Of a stretch of 51,169 nucleotides of DNA, positions 25,478 through 34,026 are shown one piece after another. The notes beneath the pieces were generated by a model. That model saw only the letters and a program-made list of their open reading frames with translations, was not told where the DNA came from and searched no databases. The translations under genes and the position numbers were made by a program. Position 1 is the first letter of the stretch. Each line of letters opens with the position of its first letter. Source of the stretch: JAHEJX01 sp041605955 (GTDB taxonomy: Bacteria; Actinomycetota; Acidimicrobiia; Spongiisociales; UBA5794); the NCBI GenBank assembly GCA_041605955.1, contig JBFIXI010000025.1, positions 1 to 51,169 on the forward strand. The letters run 5' to 3'.

Positions 25478-27183
25478 ACCCCGTATGCCTTGTACTTGTC
25501 GAGGAGGCGAACCGGCTTGCGGAGCGCATCCCGGCGGAATGGATCCCCCAGCTCCTCGTTGGTGATGATCTCGAGCACGGTTGGCCTGCCCGAACCGACC
25601 GCCTCGCCCAGCGCATCGCCGATCTGGTCCGGTGCATCAACGCGGATGCCGTTGCCGCCCATGGCCTGGCTCACCTCGGCAAACGATGGGTTGGTCAAAT
25701 TGGTGCCGACGTACCGGTCGTCGTAGAAGTCGATCTGGTTCTTCTTCTCCGCGCCCCATTGACCGTTGTTGAAGACGACTGCGGTGACCGGGATGTTCTC
25801 CCGTACACACGTCATCACCTCGGCAAGGCTCATGCCCCAGGCACCGTCGCCCACATAGGCGACGGCGGGACGGTCCGGGGCCGCCACCTTGGCACCCATG
25901 GCGGTCGGGAACGCGTAGCCGCAGTTTCCCCAGCTCATGGCGGCAAACATCGATTGGGGCCGATCGAAGTTCAGATAGCTGTTGGCCACCGAGCAGATGT
26001 TGCCGATGTCGGTGGTGACCATCGCCCCCGACGGCATCGCCTTCTCCAACTCCCGCAGCGCCCGGCGGGGGGCCATCGGCGTCACGTCGGACGACGACCA
26101 CTCCGCCAACTCGGTCGCCCATGTCTCCTTCTGTTGCGCGATCTCGCGCAACCGGTCCTCACGATTGCCCCTGGCGGCCACTTCCATGTTCTTGAGCCGC
26201 GCCAGGATCTCGGTGGCGGCCGCCGCCGCATCGCCGTGCACCGCAACGTCGACCTCTTGAACCAGCCCGAGCATGCGATGGTCGACGTCGACCTGCACCA
26301 CTCGGGCATCCTGCGGCCAGTATTCGAGACCATGCTGCGGCAGCGTGCCGAACGGTCCGAGGCGGCTGCCGAGGGCCAGCACCACGTCTGCCTGGCTGAT
26401 GATCTTCATGGCCGCCTTGGAGCCCTGGTAGCCCAGTGGCCCGCAGGCCAGCCGGTGGCTCGCCGGGAAGGAGTCGTTGTGCAGATAGCTACTGACCACA
26501 GGAGCGTCCATGAACTCGGCGAGCTGCACGAGGGACTCGGTGCCGTCGGCCATGATCACGCCCCCGCCCGCCAGGATCACGGGGAAGTTGGCCCCGGCCA
26601 CGGCGGCCGCCGCCGCATCGAGCGACGCCCGTCCGCCGGCGCTGCGCTCGATGATCAGCGGCTGCTGGATGTTGTAATCGGCCTCGCCGTAGAAGAGGTC
26701 ACGGGGGATGTTCACTTGAACCGGTCCGCGTTCGGCCATCGCCAAGGTGAAGGCGCGGTGGAGGTGCTCGGCCATCCGCTCGTGACGGTTGACCTGGACC
26801 TGGTACTTGGTGATCTTCTCGAAGATCGGCATCTGGTCGGTCTCTTGGAATCCGCCGGTGCCGATTCCCATCGAACCGGTCTGCGGGGTGATCATCACGA
26901 CCGGCGAGTGCGCCCAGTAGGCGGCAGCGATGGCGGTCACGAAGTTGGTGATACCGGGCCCGTTTTGGGCGATGCACACCCCGGGCCGGTTGGAGGCTCG
27001 GCTGTAACCGTCGGCGGCGTGGGCGGCGGCTTGCTCGTGGGCCACTGATATGAAGCGGATGCCGGCCGGCTCGAAGATGTCGAGGGCATCCATGAAGGCG
27101 GAGCCCACGATGCCGAAGACGTCGGTGACGCGGTGGGCGGCCAGCGTCTCGACAAAGGCCTCACTGGAGGTCATTTTGGTCAT
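25474..27183 (-). CDS. xsc: Sulfoacetaldehyde acetyltransferase (Xsc)
   Basis: The 569-residue thiamine-diphosphate enzyme converts sulfoacetaldehyde plus phosphate to acetyl phosphate plus sulfite. It carries the family-specific segments FGIVGSAFMDALDIF, AQNGPGITNFVTAI, TGGFQETDQMPIFEKIT and VNIPRDLF. In the TPP domain it has WGNCGYAFPTAMGAKVA and GDGAWGMSLAEVMTCVREN. The long C-terminal signature NGQWGAEKKNQIDFYDDR and ELGDPFRRDALRKPVRLLDK distinguishes Xsc from acetolactate synthase. ATG 27183 has GAAGGAG seven bases upstream. Its stop overlaps the flavoprotein gene, and alanine dehydrogenase lies 101 bases upstream. Confidence 0.95.
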   Translation of the reverse strand: MTKMTSSEAFVETLAAHRVTDVFGIVGSAFMDALDIFEPAGIRFISVAHEQAAAHAADGYSRASNRPGVCIAQNGPGITNFVTAIAAAYWAHSPVVMITPQTGSMGIGTGGFQETDQMPIFEKITKYQVQVNRHERMAEHLHRAFTLAMAERGPVQVNIPRDLFYGEADYNIQQPLIIERSAGGRASLDAAAAAVAGANFPVILAGGGVIMADGTESLVQLAEFMDAPVVSSYLHNDSFPASHRLACGPLGYQGSKAAMKIISQADVVLALGSRLGPFGTLPQHGLEYWPQDARVVQVDVDHRMLGLVQEVDVAVHGDAAAAATEILARLKNMEVAARGNREDRLREIAQQKETWATELAEWSSSDVTPMAPRRALRELEKAMPSGAMVTTDIGNICSVANSYLNFDRPQSMFAAMSWGNCGYAFPTAMGAKVAAPDRPAVAYVGDGAWGMSLAEVMTCVRENIPVTAVVFNNGQWGAEKKNQIDFYDDRYVGTNLTNPSFAEVSQAMGGNGIRVDAPDQIGDALGEAVGSGRPTVLEIITNEELGDPFRRDALRKPVRLLDKYKAYGV

Positions 27184-27284
27184 GGGTCGGCTCCTTCTCC
27201 ATCTGGGTGAATTGTGTGGGCAAAGGAATAGGTGGCCGGCGATAGCTCCACCGCCGAACGCACTGTGGGGGAGGCCGCCATCGG

Positions 27285-28370
27285 CTAGCCGGCGAGCGCG
27301 GCGGCCACGACTTGGTTGACGATGGCTCCGTCGCGAGTGTTGATGCCGCCTTCGAGCTCGGGCCGCATCGCCACGGCGCCGTCGATGCCGTGGGTCGCCA
27401 AGAGGCGGAGGTAGGGCAGGGTCACGTTGGTGAGCGCAAACGTCGACGTACGCGGCACGGCACCGGGGATGTTGCCCACGGCGTAGTGAATCACGCCGTC
27501 GACGACGTAGGTTGGGTCCGAGTGCATTGTTTCGCGGGAAGTCTCGAAGCAACCGCCTTGATCAATCGAGATGTCGACGAGCACCGAGCCCTCCCTCATG
27601 GCGGCCACGTCGGCGCCGGTGAGGACGCGAGGCGCCTTGGCGCCCGGTAACAGCACGGCACCGACAACCAGGTCGGAGTCGATGACCGCATTGCGGATCT
27701 CCAGCGGGTTGGCGACCTTGGTCTTGACCGCACCGCCATAGAGCTGATCGAGGTGCCGCAGCGGAGCCGGGTTGAGGTCGAAGACAGTCACGTCGGCATG
27801 CATCCCGATGGCCATCTGAGCCGCATTGGAACCGGCCATGCCGGCGCCGATTATGGTGACGCGGCCCGGCTCCACGCCGGGCACGCCCCCGAGCAGCACG
27901 CCGCGACCTCCATTGAATTTCTCCAGGAAGCGCGCCCCTACCTGGACGGCCATCCTTCCCGCTACTTCGCTCATCGGCGCCAGCAGCGGCAACGAATGGT
28001 CGGGCAGCTGCACCGTCTCGTAAGCAATCCCTTCGGTGCCGGAGTCGACGAGAGCCTGCGCCACCTTGGGATATGCCGCCAGATGGAGGTAGGTGAAGAG
28101 GATCAGCCCGCGGCGCAGGTGGCCGAACTCGTCGGGCTGAGGCTCCTTGACCTTGACGATGATGTCGGCTTCGCCCCATACCTGGGCCGCGTCGACGATG
28201 ATCTTGGCGCCCTCATCGCTGTACTCCTTGTCGTCGATGTGGGAGCCGGCGCCGGCGCCCGCTTCGACCAGGACGTCGTGACCGTCTTCGACCAACGCAT
28301 GAGTCCCGGCCGGGGTGAGTGCTACCCGGTTCTCGTCCGTCTTGGTCTCGCGGACGACCCCGACCTTCAT
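27285..28370 (-). CDS. ald: Alanine dehydrogenase
   Basis: The 361-residue NAD-dependent alanine dehydrogenase has an N-terminal VRETKTDENRVALTPAG, IVKVKEPQPDE with the substrate Lys, and FTYLHLAAYPKVAQAL with the catalytic His. Its Rossmann motif is VTIIGAGMAGSNAAQMA, followed by LVDISIDQGGCFETS. It deaminates alanine to pyruvate and ammonium. In taurine degradation it regenerates the pyruvate acceptor of the aminotransferase and releases taurine nitrogen. The ATG overlaps the aminotransferase stop by four bases, as expected for stoichiometric production of the two. Confidence 0.95.
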   Translation of the reverse strand: MKVGVVRETKTDENRVALTPAGTHALVEDGHDVLVEAGAGAGSHIDDKEYSDEGAKIIVDAAQVWGEADIIVKVKEPQPDEFGHLRRGLILFTYLHLAAYPKVAQALVDSGTEGIAYETVQLPDHSLPLLAPMSEVAGRMAVQVGARFLEKFNGGRGVLLGGVPGVEPGRVTIIGAGMAGSNAAQMAIGMHADVTVFDLNPAPLRHLDQLYGGAVKTKVANPLEIRNAVIDSDLVVGAVLLPGAKAPRVLTGADVAAMREGSVLVDISIDQGGCFETSRETMHSDPTYVVDGVIHYAVGNIPGAVPRTSTFALTNVTLPYLRLLATHGIDGAVAMRPELEGGINTRDGAIVNQVVAAALAG

Positions 28371-29707
28371 GCCAGATCGGCTCCTGCCGCTCGGCCGACG
28401 ACCTCATCGACGCCCGCCAGCAGCTCGTCGAGCTGGGCGGCGGTCGCGATCAGGGGTGGCGAGAGCATCAGCTTGGCGCGTCCCCTGGCATCGGCGCGGA
28501 TCAGCAGGCCGGCGTCGCGGATGACACCGGGCATCACGTCGTTGACCAGGCGGTTGGTTTCGTCGTCGCTGAGCTCTGTTCCCGCCTGGCGCGAGCCGGT
28601 CAGCTCGACGGCGTAGAAGTAGCCGGTGCCGCGAATGTCGGCGATGTTGTCATGGGCTGCCATCAGCTCGTCCAGCCGGGTGCGGAAGTGTTGCTCGTTG
28701 GCGCGCACGTTGTCGATCACGCCCTCGTCGCGCATGGCGGTCACGTTGGCGATCGTCACCGCCATCGATACCGGGTGACCACCCCAAGTGGCGCCGTGGT
28801 TGAAGGTGCCCACCTCCGAGTCCATCAGGTTGTCGACCAGCTGGCGGCGGAGCAGCAGCCCCCCGACCGGCGCATAGCCCGAGGTGGCTCCCTTGGCGAA
28901 GCTGAGGAGGTCGGGCACTACGTCGACCATCTCGGAGCCGAACCAATAGCCGAGCCGCCCGAAGCTGTTGATCACCTCATCGGCGAGCAACAGGACGTCG
29001 TACTCGTCGCAGATGCGGCGCAGCTCAGGCCAGTAGCCGGCCGGAGGAACCAAGGCGCCCCCACCGTTCTGTACCGGTTCGGCCATGATCAGCCCCACCG
29101 TGTCCGGGCCGGCTTCGAGAATGGCTTCCTCGAACTGGCGGGCGGCGGCGACCCCGTCGGTTGCATCGAGCGTGCTGTCGACCTTCAGGAACCCGGGCAG
29201 CAATGGGGCAAAAGGCTCCGTGATGTTCTCCAAGCCCGTGGCCGACAGGGCTCCCATGGTGGTGCCGTGATATGCCAGCCGGCGGCTGATGACCTTCGTC
29301 TTGCCGGGATTGCCCTGGCTGGCGTGATACTGGCGGGCGAACTTGATGGCCGACTCGACGGCCTCGGACCCGGACGTTACCCAGAAGATGGCATCGAGAT
29401 CGCCCGGAGCCAGCGAGGTCACCAGCTTGGAAGCTTCGATGGCCGGGGGGTGGGTCGCCGACCACGAGGGGGTGTAGGCCAGCTCTTCCATCTGTTTGGC
29501 AGCGGCATGGGCGATGTCGGCTCGGCCGTGGCCGATTTGGACCACGAACAGGCCGGCGAGCCCGTCGAAATATCGTTTGCCGTCCTCATCCCACAAATAG
29601 CAGCCTTGGCCGCGTACGAAGATCGGAAGCGTGGCCGCTCGCCACGCCTTTCCCTTCGTGAAGTGGAGGACCAGATGCTGCAGGTCTCCCGGTCCCGTCG
29701 AACCCAT
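28367..29707 (-). CDS. tpa: Class III aminotransferase, probable taurine:pyruvate aminotransferase
   Basis: The 446-residue PLP enzyme has GKRYFDGLAGLFVVQIGHG, WVTSGSEAVESAIKFARQYH, RRLAYHGTTMGALSATG and MAEPVQNGGGALVPP. LLLADEVINSFGRLG precedes the PLP-Lys motif SFAKGATSGYAPVGG. The fold alone fits many omega-aminotransferases. The taurine assignment rests on the immediate ald and xsc genes and the divergent MocR regulator. ATG 29707 is chosen because GGAGG lies about eight bases upstream; the longer frame to 29821 runs into the promoter region. Confidence 0.85.
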   Translation of the reverse strand: MGSTGPGDLQHLVLHFTKGKAWRAATLPIFVRGQGCYLWDEDGKRYFDGLAGLFVVQIGHGRADIAHAAAKQMEELAYTPSWSATHPPAIEASKLVTSLAPGDLDAIFWVTSGSEAVESAIKFARQYHASQGNPGKTKVISRRLAYHGTTMGALSATGLENITEPFAPLLPGFLKVDSTLDATDGVAAARQFEEAILEAGPDTVGLIMAEPVQNGGGALVPPAGYWPELRRICDEYDVLLLADEVINSFGRLGYWFGSEMVDVVPDLLSFAKGATSGYAPVGGLLLRRQLVDNLMDSEVGTFNHGATWGGHPVSMAVTIANVTAMRDEGVIDNVRANEQHFRTRLDELMAAHDNIADIRGTGYFYAVELTGSRQAGTELSDDETNRLVNDVMPGVIRDAGLLIRADARGRAKLMLSPPLIATAAQLDELLAGVDEVVGRAAGADLA

Positions 29708-29793
29708 CGATAACCCTCCGGCTCGTCGTGTTGGCAGCTCCCAAGGTAGCGACTTGTCCCCAGGGATGTATGGTCGAATGTAGTGCGGTGTGG

Positions 29794-29831
29794 ACCCAGG
29801 TAAAGTGCCAGAAAGCTGCAAACCCTAGGTA
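29794..29831. promoter_or_regulatory. Direct repeats in the tpa/mocR divergent promoter region
   Basis: ACCCAGGTA (29794-29802) and ACCCTAGGTA (29822-29831) are near-identical direct repeats 28 bases apart in the 135-base divergent spacer. MocR/TauR regulators commonly bind direct repeats at such sites. On the minus strand TTTACC and TACATT, 16 bases apart, could be the tpa promoter, with the repeats at its upstream side. Confidence 0.45.
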
Positions 29832-29842
29832 CCAGGCCGGAA

Positions 29843-31315
29843 ATGCTCGTCCAGCTCGACCCCACCCTCCCGGAGCCGCTGTATCGCCAGCTACGAGCGG
29901 CTATCACGGAGGCCATCGAGGCGGGGCGATTTGCCGCCGGAGAGCTGCTCCCGTCGTCGCGGGCCCTCGCCGCCGATCTCGACCTGTCTCGTAACACCGT
30001 CAATCTCGCTTATCAGGAGCTCGTCGCCGAGGGGTTCCTCGAGTCGATTCCGCGCGTGGGCTATGCGGTCAATCGCGACTTGCGTCGCTATCTAAGTGAG
30101 CCGGCGCCGCCGGCTAGTGGTCGCATCGACTGGGAGGGGCGCATCGGCGAGCTGGGCGACGACCTTCCGCACTTGGAGAAGCCGCCGGAACGCCACAGCG
30201 AGCCTTATGCCTTTGTAGTCGGAGAGCCTGACGTGAGCCTGTTTCCCACTCGTTCGTGGATGCGGGCGACTCGAGCCGCCATGAGCCCGCAGCACGTTGC
30301 CTCCAGCCTCGGCGACCGCTTCGACACGGACGATCCGCTCCTGGTCGAGATGCTATGTCGGCACGTGCTGCCTGGCAGGGGCATCAACGCGTTCAGCGAC
30401 GAGGTGTTGATCACGATGGGCTCGCAGAACGGTCTCTACTTGGTTAGCCGGGCGCTGCTCGGCTCCACCAAACGAGTGGCAGTCGAGGAGCCGGGATACC
30501 CGGACGCCCGCCACATCTTCAAGCGCCATGGGGCGACGCTGCAGCCGATCCCAATCGATGACCAGGGCATGACCTTGTCCACGAGCCTGACAGATGTGGA
30601 TTTGGTCTCGGTGACTCCCAGCCATCAGTACCCCACCAACGTCACGCTGTCCGTCGGGCGGCGCCAGCAACTCCTCAGTCGGGCGGCATCCGACGACTTC
30701 GTGATCATCGAGGATGATTACGACTCCGAGTTTCGCTATCAGGGTCGGCCCACCCCGGCCCTCAAGGCGCTCGATGAGTCGGGACGCGTGGTCTATCTGG
30801 GGAGCTTCTCGAAGTTCCTCGCGCCCGGGCTGCGGCTCGGCTACGTGGTCGCCGACGCAGCCTTGATCGCGCGACTGCGTGATCTGCGCCGCTACATGCT
30901 CCGTCACCCGCCCGGGCTCTTGCAACGCACGATGGGGCTCATGATCGAGGCCGGCGATTACGTGAAGGCGGTGCGACGCTCCCGGATCGCGCTCAAGGAC
31001 AAGTGGGAACGATGTGCCGACGCCGTGTCGCGCCACGTGCCATGGGATGTGCCGCTGCCCACCGGCGGATTGTCGCTATGGCTCCCCGGTCCTCCCGGCT
31101 TCGACGCGGTGGCGGCCGCACAGCTGGCGCTGCGGGAGGGAGTCGTAGTCGAGGACGGCAGCGTCTGTTACCTCGCCGATCCCGCGCCGCGCAATGCGCT
31201 GCGGATTGGCTTTGCCGGTACCCGCATCGAGGCGATCGAACCGGGGATCGCTGCTCTGGGACGCATCATCCGTGACGAGGCGCTGGAACCCAGAGGTCCC
31301 CGACCCACTCCCTGA
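29843..31315 (+). CDS. MocR-family (TauR-like) transcriptional regulator
   Basis: The 490-residue GntR/aminotransferase fusion has a winged helix at residues about 8-75 (PLYRQLRAAITEAIEAGRF, SSRALAADLDLSRNTVN). A class-I aminotransferase-like domain follows, with VAVEEPGYPDARHIFKRHG, VTPSHQYPTNVTLSVGRR, DDYDSEF, and the PLP-Lys motif GSFSKFLAPGLRLGY. In TauR and PdxR, PLP plus an amino compound turns the protein into an activator. It diverges from tpa, so control of the taurine genes is the expected role. ATG 29843 has only a weak ribosome site. Confidence 0.9.
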   Translation: MLVQLDPTLPEPLYRQLRAAITEAIEAGRFAAGELLPSSRALAADLDLSRNTVNLAYQELVAEGFLESIPRVGYAVNRDLRRYLSEPAPPASGRIDWEGRIGELGDDLPHLEKPPERHSEPYAFVVGEPDVSLFPTRSWMRATRAAMSPQHVASSLGDRFDTDDPLLVEMLCRHVLPGRGINAFSDEVLITMGSQNGLYLVSRALLGSTKRVAVEEPGYPDARHIFKRHGATLQPIPIDDQGMTLSTSLTDVDLVSVTPSHQYPTNVTLSVGRRQQLLSRAASDDFVIIEDDYDSEFRYQGRPTPALKALDESGRVVYLGSFSKFLAPGLRLGYVVADAALIARLRDLRRYMLRHPPGLLQRTMGLMIEAGDYVKAVRRSRIALKDKWERCADAVSRHVPWDVPLPTGGLSLWLPGPPGFDAVAAAQLALREGVVVEDGSVCYLADPAPRNALRIGFAGTRIEAIEPGIAALGRIIRDEALEPRGPRPTP

Positions 31316-31352
31316 CTGTGGCGGCGCCTCTCGAGTCGATCCCGGAGCCGAG

Positions 31353-32771
31353 CTAGACGACTTCGAAATCGACCGAGCGAGTATCCGGGTCAGCCGCCAA
31401 CAGCCGTAGCTCCAACTGTTGCCCCAGTTGCACGCCGACCGCGTCGAGGCGGGCCATTATCGCCGGATCCTGGATCTGAACCGTTACTCGGTCGCCGGCG
31501 ACGTCGGTGGCGACCGCCGGGAACACTTCACCGATCCGCCCCGCCAGCACCAGGGCTTCGGCGAAGTTCACCACCGCCCGTTCGAAGGCACGTTCCCGCC
31601 GCGACGCCTCGATCATCGTGTCCGGAAGGGTGTCGAGCACTTCGACCACCCAGCCCGGTGGACGGCGATGGGCGCTGAGCGCCAGCGCGATCTCGTTCCC
31701 GAAGCGATCGATGAGGCGGCGCAGCGGCGCCGTGACGTGGCTGTAGTTGGCACCGATCGCTCCGTGGCGGGTTTCCTCGGGAAGGCTGCCGTCGAAGCCT
31801 TCGTAGCTGGCTCCCCGAAACGCGCGCGCCGCTTGGGTCATCAACACGGCGTGGTTGTGCTGCGATGTGTCCAAGGAGCGCACCCAGTCAGCGTAGGCCA
31901 GATAGTCGGGGTAGGGCACGTCGAGTGCCCGGGAACACCGCCGCAGCCATGCGAGAGTGCGCTTGTCCGGTTTGGGCAAGGTGCGAAGCAGCCCGACCTT
32001 GGCGTCGATCATGTTGTCGGCTGCCGCCATGCCGGTGAGCAGCGAGATCTGGGCGTTCCAGTTCTCCACCGGCAACGTGCGGCGATATGTCAGCTTGAAC
32101 GTGCCGTCGGCTCGGATCACCTCTTGGCCGGGAAGGCGCAGGCTGACGCCGCCGCGAGTCGCTTCCTTCTTCTGGCGGGCGACGCCGATCTCGCGCAGTA
32201 GCAGCAAGACTTCTGCCGGCTCTCCGCGGTGCAGCTCTGCGTCGACCTCTTCGTACGACATCATACGGCGACTGCGCACGATCGCCCGCTCGACATGTGT
32301 GTCCACCAGCGTCCCGTGGCCATCGAGATCGTGGATCCAGACTACGGCCGCCCGATCGACTTCGGGAAGCAGCGACGCCGCGTCCTGATTGAGCACTTCA
32401 GGGTGCAGCGGCGCCTTTTCGTCCGGTGCGTAGAACGTGAGACCGCGCCGCCGGGCCGCCTCGTCCACCGGCCCGTCCGGAGTCACGAAGTGGGCCATGT
32501 CGGCGATGGCATAGTGGATGCGGTATCCGTCGCCGGAGCGGACGGCATGGAAAGCCTGATCCAGGTCGCGGCTGCCGGCCGGGTCGACGGTGACGAAGGG
32601 GATCTGCCGCATGTCGCGCCTCTCGGCTTCGAGGGGGGCGGCGGCGGCGCGACGGGCCGCTTCTTCGACCTGCGGGCTGAATGCAGCAGTGACCTCGAAC
32701 TCGTCGCGGATCCGCTGGAAGCCACGGACGAATTCCCGCTCGGTGGGGAAGTAGAAGTGGATACCCGGCAT
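31353..32771 (-). CDS. RNB-domain 3'-5' exoribonuclease (RNase II/R family, short)
   Basis: The 472-residue protein is dominated by an RNB catalytic domain. IPFVTVDPAGSRDLDQAFH supplies D63, D69 and D71 of the metal cluster. AIADMAHFV, RGLTFYAPDEKAPLHP and GANYSHVTAPLRRLIDRFGN are also present. It lacks the N-terminal cold-shock domains and has only a short C-terminal extension, so it is smaller than RNase R or E. coli RNase II and belongs to the compact actinobacterial RNB group. It likely degrades RNA processively in the 3'-to-5' direction. It stands alone, between the convergent mocR and the VOC gene. Confidence 0.9.
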   Translation of the reverse strand: MPGIHFYFPTEREFVRGFQRIRDEFEVTAAFSPQVEEAARRAAAAPLEAERRDMRQIPFVTVDPAGSRDLDQAFHAVRSGDGYRIHYAIADMAHFVTPDGPVDEAARRRGLTFYAPDEKAPLHPEVLNQDAASLLPEVDRAAVVWIHDLDGHGTLVDTHVERAIVRSRRMMSYEEVDAELHRGEPAEVLLLLREIGVARQKKEATRGGVSLRLPGQEVIRADGTFKLTYRRTLPVENWNAQISLLTGMAAADNMIDAKVGLLRTLPKPDKRTLAWLRRCSRALDVPYPDYLAYADWVRSLDTSQHNHAVLMTQAARAFRGASYEGFDGSLPEETRHGAIGANYSHVTAPLRRLIDRFGNEIALALSAHRRPPGWVVEVLDTLPDTMIEASRRERAFERAVVNFAEALVLAGRIGEVFPAVATDVAGDRVTVQIQDPAIMARLDAVGVQLGQQLELRLLAADPDTRSVDFEVV

Positions 32772-32838
32772 GGGTTGTCAGCGTAGATCGGCGGCGACGT
32801 CGACCATGTCATCTGCGGACCGCAGTAGGTGCTCGGAG

Positions 32839-33213
32839 CTAGGCAGACTCGCTTGCGGGGAGCCGGAAGTGGGGATTCTCGATTATCCCCATGCGATTGC
32901 CCGCTGGGTCGATCACGACCGCCATCAGGATGCCCTCGCCCACGTCGGTGATCTCGTGAGCGGCAGCGGCGCCGAGCGCCTGCAGCTTCTCCCATGCCAG
33001 GTTGATGTCGGCTACCCCCCAATAGGTCTCACCACCGGCGGGAAGGGGAGTGTCTTGACGCGGCAGGAGCCCGAGCTCATACCCTCCCACGTTGAAGCCC
33101 ACGTAGAACGACTCGTCGAAGTACGGCGCGTAGCCGAGCACCTCGGCATACCAGTCCTTGGTGGCGGCGAGATCTTCCGTGTCGAGGATGTGGCTGCGCA
33201 GCCCGAGGAACAC
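32839..33213 (-). CDS. VOC-family (glyoxalase/dioxygenase fold) protein
   Basis: The 124-residue VOC module begins FLGLRSHILDTEDLAATKDWYAEVLG and continues with YVGFNVGGYELGLLP, a central YWGVADINLAWEKLQALGA, and the closing VVIDPAGNRMGIIENPHF. The His and Glu positions needed for metal binding are partly kept. GTG 33213 follows a perfect GAGGAGGAGAA and is preferred to the longer frame from 33279. The substrate is unknown; members include glyoxalases, resistance proteins and dioxygenases. Confidence 0.85.
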   Translation of the reverse strand: MFLGLRSHILDTEDLAATKDWYAEVLGYAPYFDESFYVGFNVGGYELGLLPRQDTPLPAGGETYWGVADINLAWEKLQALGAAAAHEITDVGEGILMAVVIDPAGNRMGIIENPHFRLPASESA

Positions 33214-33265
33214 TTCTCCTCCTCTGTCGGGGCAACTCCGACGGTAGCGGTCCCGACCCGGGTCG

Positions 33266-33724
33266 TCAGCGGGACTCACCGGTCTCGTAATTGGGTGACA
33301 TCGAAAAGACGAGAGCGGCGGCGATCGCGGCCATCACATGCCATACAGCATGGCCTTGGACTGGGTAGTCCGGGCGGCAGAGAGCCCCGCCGGTTCGGCT
33401 CACGAACCAGATCGCGAGCCCGCTCGCCAAGATGGCGGCTGCCAGCAGGGGCGGGCGCTGCGCGGCAATCAAGCGCCAGGTGTACACGGCAGCCAAGGCA
33501 AGCAGTGCGTATAGCGCCACGTCGTGGGCCCACGATGCCGCGCCGGAAGGATCGGAATGGAACCAGGCCGAGCCGGCACCGACTGCGGCGACCGCAGCTG
33601 CCGGCACGCGGGCGCGACGGCGCCACAGCCAGGTGGCGGCGACGAGGAATGCCACCGCCGAGACGGTATTGATCGGCTGCGCCGGCCACCCGGCTCGGAG
33701 GAGCTCGCAGTCGAACGGAGTCAC
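33266..33724 (-). CDS. Ceramidase-like (CREST) integral membrane hydrolase
   Basis: The roughly 152-residue membrane protein has five to six helices. The polar residues expected for the CREST/alkaline-ceramidase superfamily fall at the right places: Cys-Glu near the start (FDCELL), NTVSAVAFL, S52 and H56 in GSAWFHS, H67-D68 in ASWAHDVALYALL, and H125 and H129 in GHAVWHVMAAI. These enzymes use a Ser/His/Asp zinc site to hydrolyse lipid amides in the membrane. The substrate here is unknown. The GTG start 33724 is chosen by homology of the N-terminal motif; the longer open frame enters the riboswitch region. Confidence 0.65.
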   Translation of the reverse strand: MTPFDCELLRAGWPAQPINTVSAVAFLVAATWLWRRRARVPAAAVAAVGAGSAWFHSDPSGAASWAHDVALYALLALAAVYTWRLIAAQRPPLLAAAILASGLAIWFVSRTGGALCRPDYPVQGHAVWHVMAAIAAALVFSMSPNYETGESR

Positions 33725-33789
33725 AGCCCCATGATGGCCGGTCGCGCAAGGCAACGTTGGTGGTGTACTGTGAACGGTGCTGCAGATCC

Positions 33790-33980
33790 TCCGCAGGAGA
33801 GCTCGGCGGGACCGAGCGCCGAAGGAGCAACCGCCCCGGGAATCTCTCAGGCACCCGAACCGCGGAGGGAAGGCAACTCTGGAAAGTGGGCACGGTGCGA
33901 GCGCCGGGTCCCGCCGAAGGTGTAAGCCCGCCGGGCTCAACCCGATGGGTGAATCTCTCAGGCCGACGACAGAGCGGGGC
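33790..33980 (+). promoter_or_regulatory. Tandem glycine riboswitch upstream of gcvP
   Basis: Two glycine aptamers lie head to tail. The first (about 33792-33881) has GCGCCGAAGGAGCAA followed by GGGAATCTCTCAGGCA and ends in CTCTGG. The second (about 33882-33980) has GCCGAAGGTGTAAGCCC followed by GGGTGAATCTCTCAGGCC. The CGAAGGxGxAA and GAATCTCTCAGG cores are diagnostic for glycine binding. A short linker (GAAAGTGGGCACGG) connects them. The element ends about 45 bases before the gcvP GTG, so it controls gcvP, probably switching expression on when glycine is high. Confidence 0.95.
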
Positions 33981-34026
33981 GGGGCGCTCACGCGTCTCGC
34001 CGAGCGAACTGTGAAGGAGCCGAAGA

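Noticed and set aside
24533..27048. Long plus-strand frames (397 and 528 codons) over the flavoprotein and xsc genes
   Set aside because: Antisense shadows of strongly conserved genes with no independent motifs.
25474..27183. Acetolactate synthase
   Set aside because: The C-terminal Xsc-specific segments and the tpa-ald neighbours support Xsc instead.
28319..29713. 464-codon plus-strand frame over the aminotransferase
   Set aside because: Antisense shadow; the minus strand holds the full PLP enzyme.
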